Source: Typha latifolia (Eukaryota > Streptophyta > Magnoliopsida > Poales > Typhaceae). Taken from it: DNA of 64,000 nt. The first letter of the stretch is position 1. The number at the start of each line of letters is the position of its first letter. A model generated the notes under the pieces. That model did not search any database. It was not told the origin of the DNA and saw only the letters and a list, made by a program, of their open reading frames with translations. Made by a program: the position numbers and the translations under genes. Positions 37,852 to 48,969 of this stretch are shown here, piece by piece. The stretch spans positions 3,361,209-3,425,208 of the forward strand of contig CM034100.1 in NCBI GenBank assembly GCA_019914945.1, read 5' to 3'.

Positions 37852-40800
37852 ATGACGCTCGACGACGATAAATCCATATACGTCGGAGGTCTACCCTACG
37901 ACGCCACCGACGAAACCCTCCGGCGAGTCTTCGACCTCTACGGCCACATCGTCGCCGTTAAGGTCTGCCCACCTACCCTTTTCTTCCTCTGGATCTTATT
38001 CTAGTTAAAATGCATTTCGTCACAATTTCGTGAAAATTCGATCTATTTTATGTATCCTAGGGTTTATCCCTCGATAGTTCTTCATTAGGTCTAATTTGAC
38101 GTGCATCAGCACTACTTTACTGTTTCGTCTGTGATAAGAACAACATAATTATCAGTATTTTCACGAATAGCTTGAATTGTGTCTTTATATTCTCTTGCAT
38201 AACACTCCTGTATGCACCTTCTAAAGTTTCTAAGGAAGCTGGAGGCGTGTATGCTCCAAGAGAGCTGCATTTTTCCTTGTTTAGAATCATATAGACTCTG
38301 AAAATTGTCAACTGCAGATTATAAATGATCGGGAAGTTGGAGGGAAATGCTACGGCTTTATTACTTTCACTAATCCTAGGTCTGCTGTGGATGCTATCAT
38401 GGACATGAATGGCAGGGTACGTTGCTCTTTGTTATGTTTTTAGTGTTCTTCTTTTGGTCTGTTTGACGGTGTTGTTCTCAATCAGACTATTGGTGGAAGA
38501 GTTGTGCGAGTTAATGAAGTTCGGACAAGAGGGGCAAGGCCAAATTTTCATCGTGAAAATTTCCGGCGAGATGCTGGGAGGGACACTGATTGGGATAGGG
38601 GCAGGGAGAGAGAAAGGAATAATAATCGTGACACAGACCGCTACCGAGACAGAAACAGTGATCCATCTCGTGAGCGTGATAGAAATAGAGAACGAGACTA
38701 TGAGCATGTACGTGAATTTGATCGAGCAAGAGATCATTCCTTGGATCGAGGTAAAGATCACGAGGACCATGATCAAGAAAGTGACCATGATGGAGGTTGG
38801 GACAGGGGCTGGTACCATGATTTAGGCGAAGATGAAGCTAAATATGTTGACAGTGAGAGAGACAAGGATAAGGAACAACAACCACGCATTAAACTGGGGT
38901 AATTCTTTATGTTTACCTCCTTAATATATACTTTCAATTTATTCATCCGTGAAATATGTTGGTAGAGATGCACATAAAGTAAGCATGGATTTGGGATCTG
39001 GGATTAACTTAGTTGTCATTGTCATGTTACTTTGAACCATGGAACTAATATAAGTTTTAGGCAGTTTTCTCCAAATTTTCATCTGTTTTTTTGGTTACCT
39101 ACATCTTCATTACATTTTAGGTTGGATTGGCATCAGGTCATGTTAAATTGTAAGTCAGGTTCATTGAACTCTTAATTTAGGACATGTTCTTATTGTACCC
39201 TGGCTATTTTTCTTTTCCTTTTCATCTAAGTGGTTCAAAGTTTATCTTCATCTGTTGACCCTAAAATTTTTATGTTCCAACTCATGTGGATTTTTTGATT
39301 GGGAATGTGATCTAGCTGAAAAGGAAATCTGATTAATAAGAAAGGGAGAAGAATAGCTAATGACAGTAATACTTTTACTTATAACTGTAGTAAGAAGATG
39401 ATCCAGTAAAAGTAAATGTCAAAATTGGACCCTAGATTCTGTGGCTACTTCTGAAGGAAAATATAGATGTCTTCTTTTGGTTGGACTTTACAAAGGTCTA
39501 TGGTCTACTAAATGTGGTTGAAGGAGATAAGAAAAGGTGAGTTTTGATCCTTTAAACTTACTATTAACAGTGTCCTCATTTTTGTTATGCAGGGAGCAAG
39601 TATAGGTCAAACAGCTTTTACGTATTGACTCATTGTGAAACTTTACGATAAAATAGGCACCTCATTTACTTAAGGTGTCAAATTTCTTTAATTTGTCATG
39701 ATATCAAGCTCTGTCATTCCATCTCCGGATTGATTTTTCAGTTGCCATGCCTAATGATACTGAAATAACATAAAGAGGAATTAAGTTATTATACTCATAT
39801 ACCATGTTAAACAGGATCCCTGTTTCCTGTTGTTAAGCCATCTCTCTACATTTAATCCTTTGATATTTCAAATCTGTGTATAGTTATGAATTTTTGGTAT
39901 CTGAGGAAACCATGTGAACTTGAGTTTGTTTGTAGGACCTAAAGGAAGTCAAAGTGTTGCACCAGGTAGTGGAGAAGACAGTCTAGTGTTCTGTGGTAAT
40001 GATGAATTATTAAATTCATTCTTAATAACATAGAATGGATAAGGGACCGTAGGCAATATCTGTCATCAAGCGATGCAGATAAGAATGAACCATTTGCATA
40101 TTTTGATAATAGCGTGGACTTTGAGATAGTGTTACCTGATATATTAAACTGAGTGTTGAATAATTTCCTTAAAATTTGAAGAAAGGATAACAAAGTGCCT
40201 TTATATCAGATTTTAAATTTAAATTTGTATGAATTTAGTATTTACCATGTTCATCCATTGCAATAGACAAGGGAAAGAACTGAAGGCAATATGTTCGCAC
40301 TTGCTCGTTCTCTCTCAAAATGTGAAATGAGGTGGCATATTGTCTGTAGAGGCATTAGAAGCACTTAGTTAAAAATTATCTGAAGGATTAATTAATTATT
40401 TATTCATTCATTTTTTCTGCTTGATTTCAGTGGTGGTCGTTCCAATGATCATGAGAGCAAGGAGTTGTCATCAAATTCTAGTGACGAATATCATGATCAG
40501 GTAGAGCAAGCTGAAATGCTTTTTATATCTATTGACTGATCACTGTATCCAATCCTTAAATGCAAATGATTTTGCCTTTTCTGACTTTCTCAAATTTCTA
40601 TTATGTGGATTAGTTGAAAGAGCAATTGGACAAATCCGTTCAGAAGCATGATGAGATTCAAAAGGAGGTATATAGATATCTAGATCTTTTACCGAAACAA
40701 TGTCCTGTATTTCACTTTGGCAAACTAATTCAGTTGCAAATTCTGGCGTTTACCAGTTAGATGTCATGTTATTACATGTGGGGCTGTAATATGGTTTGCT

Positions 40801-42312
40801 ACAGATTTATCTTGGATAGCGCTGGACTGTTTCCCCTGTTAAAAATAGCCAATTTATCTGCTTGTATATAGTTACTCATATAATATCTTTTCTTTTTAAT
40901 GTTATTTATATACTGTTAATTCGCTGTAACATAGCTACTAGTTGGTGAGTTAGTTTTGTGGTAGTCCTGTTAAGTTATATGTTATAGTTGCACTTTCACC
41001 TTGTGGCTTGGTTCTTGTACAAGTCAGATCACCTCTTTAATTTTACTCTATCCTAAGGTGACCTCACCGAGATGAGTATCCTTTTTCTGGGTGAGTAATG
41101 TTCTGATAAGAGAATTACTGAATGATGTTACAGCTTACTTTGATTAAAGAGAAAGTTGAAGAGAAGCAACAGCTTATTACGGATTTACGTAAGAAGTCTC
41201 AGGTAACTTCATTCTGGTATATAACAAATTATTCTGACATCGTTATGTATGCTTTCATGTTCCCTGTTGGTTTACCAACAATTGTTTGAAGCCTCTGCTT
41301 TTCTCGACTGACCGGAAATAATTTCCTATACAAATGCAGAAGTTGGAGGATGCATTGGCTGCTGCAAAGAAAGTTTCTTCTCATCGGCACTCAACGCTAT
41401 CCAAGGTACATAACCTTTTCCTAGTCATCATCCAGCTGGCTGGTACTCCAGACCAAATCCAGATAATAGTTCTGGAAATAATTTAATAACACAAGTTTTC
41501 ATCTATTCTACAGCTGCACAGATGTTTTCTACAAGTTCAAAACTACAGTGAGAGGATTAAATTATCTGAACAGGAACTTCAGGTCACTTTTATTCTTACC
41601 CTTGCTTTGTTTAGTTGGTCCACCGTATCATAGGATTGGTAATTTTTCTATGCTATGACTTGACGTATAGGTGCTTGTTCAGATTTGACGTCTTAAAATT
41701 CTGTAGGTGATTTTCTTGGTTCTTTTCACTCTAGGCAGATTAGAGTTTGCATTCTTCTGTTTGTGAGTAATCTGATAACACTAGATAGGAATTGCTTCTT
41801 CAGGAAAAACGTCCAACAGACTCAAAAATTAACTAGGAAATTAAAACCTCACATTAATTGTGACTTGAGGAGTTTGAATTGAAATAATTCTATAGACAAA
41901 TTACTATGTTGATCCACATGCGCAATTATAGGGAAAAACAAAATCGATGACTTTCCTAGTGAGTTGAGTAATTCATTCTAGGATTGAGGCATAATTTATT
42001 GGAGTAAGTATTCTTTATGTGCCTATCTATCAGATTATATCTTCAAGCTTTGCATTAGTTTAGACTTCTGCAGTGCTTCTGAAATATTGTTTGTGCTGAT
42101 GCAAAATGTACTTTCTGTACTTTGACATCATTCTTTCCTCCTCATAGTCTCTTGTTGATGAGTCAATGACTGAAGTTGATGTGGATGAGGATGCTGCAAA
42201 TGGCCAGGTATGACATTCCAGTCAGTTGGTCATTTTGTGTAACTTATTGAAAGGTTTTTCTTTCTCCCTCTTGATTGTTAAGCTTGAAGCACAAGCTGTA
42301 TTGGCAGTGTAA
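37852..42312 (+). CDS. RRM RNA-binding protein with Arg/Asp-rich region and coiled-coil tail
   Basis: Ten exons join in frame: 37852-37962, 38318-38416, 38486-38898, 40431-40500, 40614-40667, 41134-41202, 41340-41405, 41514-41582, 42148-42207 and 42283-42312, for 346 residues. The RRM spans about residues 8-85 with RNP2 (SIYVGGLP) and an RNP1-like block (GKCYGFITF). Exon 3 then encodes a long charged region with RD, RE and DR dipeptides (about 90-205), as in splicing-related RS/RD proteins. Exons 5-8 encode a predicted coiled coil of short exons (LKEQLDKSV, LIKEKVEEKQQL, SERIKLSEQELQ). The last exon is only 30 bp (LEAQAVLAV then stop) and is the least certain. The protein is probably nuclear and linked to pre-mRNA processing. 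I do not recognise a named orthologue. Confidence 0.85.
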
Positions 42313-42993
42313 CTAAAGCGCTAACTCGTGTATTTCTATGAGCGTAGTGAAATTGTTAGTCAACTTCATTTTGTTACAGTATTTTGCAAATGCAGCTAGA
42401 GATGAATGCCTAGTGAGTCATTTGGTTGTGTTTAGATCCAGTCTCTAGCATGAAGATTATCAGATCTTTGATAACTTCTCATGATGCTTGTTCATATGAT
42501 TCACCGAAATATGAAAGCTAAAAATACTATGTAATAGACCTCTTTACTTGTGTAAGTACCTTTTCTTTTCTTCTTGCCTTTAAATTCTACCTATATCATA
42601 CCACAAGTTGCATTTCATTGCAAGTAGAATTCTTCATATACTAAGCTGACCAAATATTACAAACCCGTAGATTGCTCTCACTTTGTCTACCCCTTCCATG
42701 CAGTGCCTATTATGACTTGGGACAATGGGGATCCCTGGCTGGCCAGGCAATCTCTACAAGTACTTTAATTGGCAACTAAAGGTCTTAAAAAGGGGATTCC
42801 TTGCACCCTTTTGAGATGCTTACTGTAAGAACCCTGCTTGCTCTGAGAAGTTTTATAGGTCATTGGAATAGATCCTTTCTAAAATATCTTCTCTAGCTTA
42901 TCCCAAGGATGAGATGATCAACTTTTGTGCCCTGCTAGTCTGCCATTGATGTCATGATAGTTTTGGCAATTGATGTAGTGACTGTTCCAAGTT

Positions 42994-43231
42994 TTTTTTT
43001 TCTTTGACAAGAAGGCCCAGCGCTGCTTCATTGAAACATAAAGAAAGTACCAACTCTATCCACCTACAAAGATTTGCAGACAAAGAACAACAACAAAATA
43101 TCAACAACCACAGCACATCGATCGTAAGAAAGAAACATCCAGACATCGATCCACTACTAGGATCTAATCCATCACAACAAAATTACACAACCATAACATG
43201 CCTTCCACACCACATAAACCAACTTTTTTAA
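42994..43231 (-). mobile_element. Short 5'-truncated LINE-like insertion with target-site duplication
   Basis: A 238-bp block starts at the left with a T run (42992-43001), the poly-A tail of an element on the minus strand. It is bordered by the 10-bp direct repeat GTTCCAAGTT at 42984-42993 and 43232-43241. The minus-strand sequence next to the tail reads CFNEAALGLLVKEKK, which resembles the 3' end region of plant L1-type LINEs as I recall it. The poly-A tail plus the target-site duplication indicate target-primed reverse transcription. The element type is inferred. Confidence 0.6.
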
Positions 43232-45059
43232 GTTCCAAGTTGCAGCCACCAATTCGGTCAGTGAACCAACCATCTGTTCAAATGATTACTTTGGGTTTCA
43301 ACTTTGTTAGAGAAGGCCAAAGATGCTTTCTAAAATGTAAGATGAGATAATGATCAAATCCTTGTTTTTATAAGAATATCAAAATGATTCGGGGGGACGA
43401 ACAAAAGACTTTTCTACTGAAAATACTGATCCAATAGAAACTGGATTGCTGTGGGCCGATTTGGCCAAACATGGAAAGAAGGTTGTAGGTGAATTCTCAG
43501 TGATTAAAAAGGTTGCAGTGATATCTCACACTTGCCAAGTTATAGAGGAACCCATCAGTGATCATGCTTTGTTAACCAAGAATCAAAAAAATTTGCCAGA
43601 TTTGTCATGGTGTTCTCGTGTTGCCTCATATGGCAGAAATCCATGGACAACTAGCCCTGCCCTAGAAGACAAGAAGAATATGAAATATATTCATTTTGAT
43701 GATTATAAGATATAAAAGCCTATGCCCAAATAATTATATCGTGCAGTTCGTGGTTACCTTCTAGATTAACCAAATCCAACGTATGCTACTCTCGCTAGGG
43801 ACCTACCTCAGGTTAAACATTAAAAGAAAAAAATAATCCTAGTTAGATTAAGTGGTCTCCCATCTCACACAACCTTAATTGGTCAATTTAGCATCCGTTT
43901 GATTCCTCGCAATGCCGTAGCCGTTCTTTTTCTCCTCTCTCCTACTTCCCCTGTCCCCCACAGATGAGAAAGAAAGTAGTGAACAATTGCACACAAGCCC
44001 TTATCTCCATGGCCCAATGGGAATATTCCTAACTGGCACCAGACAAAAGGGATATTCAAGAGGACGATTGGAGAGAATATGGCTGACACGTGTCACGAGG
44101 AGAATCACCTCAAAAGCTAGAGAGAGAATGAGAGAGGAGAGGAGAGAGGGGGATGAAGATTCTCGTAAAAGGCATGGGCTGGAGTCTTGTACCTGAAGAC
44201 GGATATGGAAAGCGACCAACCCTCATAATTGCACAGCGAATTCGATGCAAGCTCTCTTCTTCTTTCTCTCTCTCTCGCTCTCTAATTTTTAGAGGAATCT
44301 TCTTAGCTTCCAGACCACTTCCTCTTAAAAAGCTATAAGTAGTAGCAGGATAGGAGATTCCCGACTCTACTATTGCCTCTTGTTATATTTTAATTTCTTT
44401 TTTTGAAAAATGACCACCTATATTATGATCCTATTATATTTTAAAAAAAATATCTTGTTCTAATTAGCTCATAAGAATTCTTGTTTTATAAAAACAAAAT
44501 ATACCCATGGAGATGTTTTTCTTTGGAATTATACCCACAAAGGAAGAGGTTTATCACAATAAATCCGAAAGTTTGGTGGTTATTTGCAAAGAAAAAAAAA
44601 AGAATCCTGTATTCTTTTAGGCCAATGGATTAAGAGGTTATGATGGGGGGTTGGTCTCTCTCTAAAGCACCATGCATCTGTGTTAGGCACCACTAAGATA
44701 TTCCTTGCTTAGGGAAGCACTAATTTGTTAATATTTTAAGGATCAGTGGTATTAGAAATATACCTTCTTGCCTTCACTGTGACTGCAATGTCTGTTTGTG
44801 TGAATGGTTGCACTTTGCACCTTTTGAAAACAAAGGAAGGGACTCTCTTTCCTTTCAGATGGACTCTTTAGATAGAATATTTACCCATATCTTGTTTGAA
44901 TTGTGTATGGTATATGCTTTCATGGCTTTATCATTTGCTTCATTGATTAATCGTCTAGAATTTTGGTCCTCAAAAGAGTTTCCCTTGACATCTATGGCCA
45001 TTATTGTATGACTAGAAGTATCTAACTATTGCTTATTAATATTTCCATTAGAATTATGC

Positions 45060-45180
45060 TTAATTAGATGGCTAAAGGTGCTTATGCTGTATGAGTATTA
45101 CCGGGTTCAAATCCCAGTGGCACCGTTTTAACTGGGAATGAGATAATCCTGGAGAGAAAAGAAAAAGAAGTGATTGGTGA
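45060..45180 (+). mobile_element. Possible tRNA-derived SINE fragment
   Basis: TAGATGGCTAAAGGTG (45065-45080) resembles an A box, and GGTTCAAATCC (45104-45114) is an excellent B box, about 24 bp further on. The spacing is too short, and the arms do not pair, for a working tRNA gene, so a SINE or a decayed tRNA copy is more likely. Confidence 0.4.
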
Positions 45181-45568
45181 AGAGGAGGAAGAATCTCTTT
45201 GGGTCTGGTCATATGAGTTGTGGTACAAGGAGTCCAAAGGTGCCAAAACCAGGGCCTAAGCACATGACCTTCTGGCCACCTGATTCCCCTTCTCTCATGA
45301 ACCCTAGAAGCTTTTCCCTTTGATATATCTTTGCAAGAAGTTACCATGCCTTTACTTTATCTCCTGCTTTTCCTTTTCCACCCCTCAAATATCACTTTAT
45401 TCTCTATCCCTCCCTCCCTCCCTCCCCTCAAACTCACCCTAAAAAGGAAGGTGATCCCCCACCCCTCCCCCTCAGATACCTCACAACTATCATCCCTCCT
45501 CCTCTCTATCTCAAACTCCTCATGTGCTAAAGGAAAACTCTAGCTGGTAGATAGTTGCAGTTGGCGGC

Positions 45569-45852
45569 ATGGCTTCACCTTCTGATCTTAGCTTAGATTA
45601 CAAGCCAAACGGCTATCCAATGACCCAAAAATCACTAGGAGATCAATTTGAACGAACCCAAAAGATGCGAGAATTCCTGGCTCGCCTCGAGGAAGAGCGC
45701 CTTAAGATCGAAGCGTTCAAGCGCGAGCTGCCTCTCTGCATGCAATTACTCAACAATGGTAGACACTCCACTGAATTCATCAAGCAAGTTCACTTTTATG
45801 TTCTATATCAATTACCATGAATTCTCAAAGAGAAGGAACACAACTTATCTCT

Positions 45853-45896
<44 letters not shown>

Positions 45897-46685
45897 ATAT
45901 ATATTCCAGCCATGGAGACATATAGGCAGCAGTTGGAATCATATCAAACATGCCAAGGGCCAAGATCGGTTCTTGAGGAATTCATACCCCTTGAGCAGAT
46001 GAGCATCAATGGGTCCGACAAGGGAGCCAACGCACCCTCCGAAAAGTCGAGCTGGCTAGTCTCTGCGCAACTATGGAGCCCGGCCAACGACATGCAGCAA
46101 CCGATGCAAGAGAGCGAGCACAGGTTCGACGCGAGATCGAAGTTCGCAATCGATGGCAAGCAAAGGAACGGCGGCGCCTTTCTTCCGTTTTCGAAGGAGA
46201 AGAGCAAAAATCTCCCTGAATTGGCCCTCACTTCGCCGGAGAAGGACGCAGACGAGAAGAGGCCGGCCGAGACGGAGGATGGAAGTATTGGTGTTGGGAG
46301 AGAGAGTGGAAGCAAAGGTGGTGGAGTCGTGCAAGGGAAGGGACGCAGTAATAGTCATAGTCATAGTAGTGTGAGCGAGACACAAACACAGAGGAAGGCT
46401 AGAAGATGTTGGTCGCCAGATTTGCACCGTAGATTTGTTAATGCTCTCCAGATATTGGGTGGCTCTCAAGGTAGTAAAATTTAGGAATAATCTTTTTCGT
46501 TTCCAATATTTCTTCTTTTGATCTACTTAATTAGCTAGTTCTGATTTATTTCTGTATCTACTTAGTTGTTGAGATTTGTTATATGAATTATTACTTGGAA
46601 ATGGAATGCAGTGGCCACCCCAAAGCAGATAAGGGAGCTCATGAAGGTTGATGGATTGACCAATGATGAGGTTAAAAGCCATCTT

Positions 46686-46719
<34 letters not shown>

Positions 46720-47614
46720 AACTTGCCAAATAACCTCATATCATTAATCATTGTGCAATCATAACCCCGCCATCAAGTACTTATAAGATATTAAGATATA
46801 TATATATATATATAAACAATTAATAATTTCCGTTTTGAGTTTGAATACTTATACTAGTTTCGATTGTAAAAGGGAAAGTTTGTTTATCCAAGAAGAGGAA
46901 AAGGTTATAATGTATTTAATTTCTAATTTGCATGCATCCGTTGCAAAAATTCGTGTTCATTTATAAGAAGTATAATGATTCATATTGCAACGTTTAATTG
47001 AATAAGAAACCTTAAGGGTATTTAATTATGTGATAAGGGTATACATAGAAGTACCAACTTTAGAGGGGTATATACATTAGAAGCTTGCCAAAAAAATTTA
47101 GCCTTGATAATTTAAACGAATTATTCTTTCTTTTTTTTCATTGGTTTAGAAATATCGCCTGCACACGAGGAGACCAATCACAGCACCTCAATCCTCCGTT
47201 GCGGCGGCGCCGCAACTGGTCGTCCTCGGTGGCATCTGGGTCCCCCCCGAGTACGCCACGTCAGCCGCCGCCGGACAGGGGATCTACGGGGCTCACCCCA
47301 CGCCGGCTCACTACTGCGTCGCCCCCGTCCCACACCACCTCCACCACGCCTCGGCCCTCCGCCGCGCCACGCCAGCCGCCGGCTCCACCGCAGGGTACAA
47401 AGGCCAGCTCGCATCGCCGGAGTCTGAGGTGAGGAGCGGCGGCGAGAGGTCGGAGAGCATCGAGGAGGAGGAGGAGGGTGAAGGAAGAGAGGAGGAGGAA
47501 GAGGAAGAAGAAGAGGACGACGATGACGACGAGGCGGCTCCGCCGGTTGCGACAGCGGAGGAGAAGGCGGAGGAGGGAGGTAAAAATGGCGACAACTTGG
47601 CTCTCAAGTTTTAG
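45569..47614 (+). CDS. NIGT1/HRS1-HHO family GARP (Myb-like) transcription repressor
   Basis: Four exons, 45569-45758, 45910-46470, 46612-46688 and 47150-47614, join in frame for 430 residues. The N-terminal conserved helix of this family ([20 protein letters not shown], continuing METYRQQL) spans about 36-75 across the first intron. The GARP DNA-binding domain lies at about 225-285 ([43 protein letters not shown]), with the SHLQKYR signature split by the third intron. The tail is Ala/Pro/His-rich and ends in a Glu/Asp run (about 376-404). HHO/NIGT1 proteins are nuclear repressors that tune nitrate and phosphate starvation genes. An EAR-like LSLDYKP lies near the start. The family member cannot be fixed. 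Intron 3 starts inside a CT microsatellite. Confidence 0.92.
45848..45893. repeat. (CT)n microsatellite in HHO intron 1
   Basis: About 20 CT units fill the pyrimidine tract region of the short first intron, ending 16 bases before the acceptor. It may serve as a very long polypyrimidine tract. Confidence 0.9.
46690..46717. repeat. (CT)n microsatellite at the HHO intron 3 donor
   Basis: The exon 3 end CAG is followed by GTCTCTCTCT..., so the splice donor is part of the repeat. Confidence 0.9.
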
Positions 47615-48077
47615 GGTAATTGGAGTTTTGGTGGCGCCTGTTAGGTGTTCGCGGAAATTAGTGAGTGAGGAGGAGAGAAGGGAAGGGAAGAGATAAAGAG
47701 TCACAAGATGGTGTTGGTCTTATTGACCTGTTGTAGTCTTTGTTTGGGCTTTTGGTCCTTTGCCTATCTAAAAGGAACTCGTTTGTCTTAGCTATTGAGA
47801 TACGGACTTGGTATATATAATATATGTGCTCGTTTTGGTGTATATTCGTTTTTTTTTCTTGTTCGAGACTTACATAAAATACTCGACACTTTACCATGCT
47901 ATTACCACACCACAACTCATGTACTTCTTTTTTATAGTCTACTGTATCAGAATACTGGAAGAATAGCCGTAGCTACAGTTGATAACTTTGGATTTATATT
48001 AGGAACGGTCATATATTAGACTTGTCTTTTAGTTATAAATTAAGTACAAAATGATGTCTTGGATCTGGATCAAAATA

Positions 48078-48156
<79 letters not shown>

Positions 48157-48969
48157 AAATAAACAAAGAAGATTACTATGAGCACAATACAAAATTAGGA
48201 AGGGAAATTATATACCATTTCACGTGCCTTCACGTTGCCATCAGCGTGGCACCAACCGCGGATGATTCAACGAGGAAACGGCGGGAACCACGATCTCAAC
48301 GCCGGGTTTCTCGCTCTCTTCAGCAGCTCAATTAAGAAAGTAGAACCGCATAGTGCCCCATAATATGTAAATTACCGCTACGTTTACAAGCCCAAACCCG
48401 CGACTCTCTGGTTTGCAGCAAGTGGCACTACTGTCGTATTCCAAATCAAAGTCAACCCTAGAAAAACTAGAAACAAATTGAACTGGAGAAGAGGAACCAT
48501 TAAAGAGGCATGTGGTTGTTGTTTCCAAATTTGTGATCTATTAAAAGACTCTAGAGAGTTAAAGGTGCGATGCTTAGATGCTAACTAGTCCAGTGGAAGG
48601 GGATCGACTCCAGAGGTGCATATGCCGTTCAGCTTAGGTCAGTTCGATCGAACAAATCCATCTCTAGGTTTATCAATTGCTTCCAACTGCATGTCTATCT
48701 CAATCTGCAGGTAGAAGGTAGAGAAAAATGTTTGGATTTTGACTCATTTCCGTATCTACGTTTTTCACTTTCTTCCTCCTACTTGATGCACAGCTTGTTA
48801 TATATGAGCTTTTAAAATTTGATGTCGGGGGATTATGGACGTCTGAGAATTGACGGTTAGAATGGTTATAGTTTGTTGATTTCCATTCTGATCTTGCTTC
48901 AGATAACTGGATCAGTTTGTCTTTGAGAAATTAGGGTAGGTTGAGCTTTAGAGTGTGGTCAGTTTAGTC
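47615..48969. other. Intergenic between HHO and DUF2921 genes
   Basis: Holds the HHO 3' flank, a compound CT/AT microsatellite (48080-48153) and the DUF2921 promoter and leader. No gene was recognised on either strand. Confidence 0.5.
48080..48153. repeat. Compound (CT)n(AT)n microsatellite
   Basis: About 22 CT units (48080-48124) pass directly into about 15 AT units (to 48153). Such runs are usually highly polymorphic. Confidence 0.95.

Larger units (their letters stand above)
42313..45568. other. Intergenic region with LINE- and SINE-like insertions
   Basis: Apart from the two insertions listed separately, this holds AT-rich DNA and the promoter side of the HHO gene. An 89-codon frame at 43446-43715 could be a transposon scrap, but it matches nothing I can name. 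CT-rich sequence at 45400-45540 precedes the HHO ATG and probably forms its leader. Confidence 0.5.

Noticed and set aside
43446..43715. 89-codon frame upstream of the HHO gene
   Set aside because: It has no ATG-context support, splice partner or domain. It may be a transposon scrap but cannot be shown.
45065..45125. Functional tRNA gene
   Set aside because: Only the T-loop-like part is good. The acceptor, D and anticodon arms do not pair and the length is too short.
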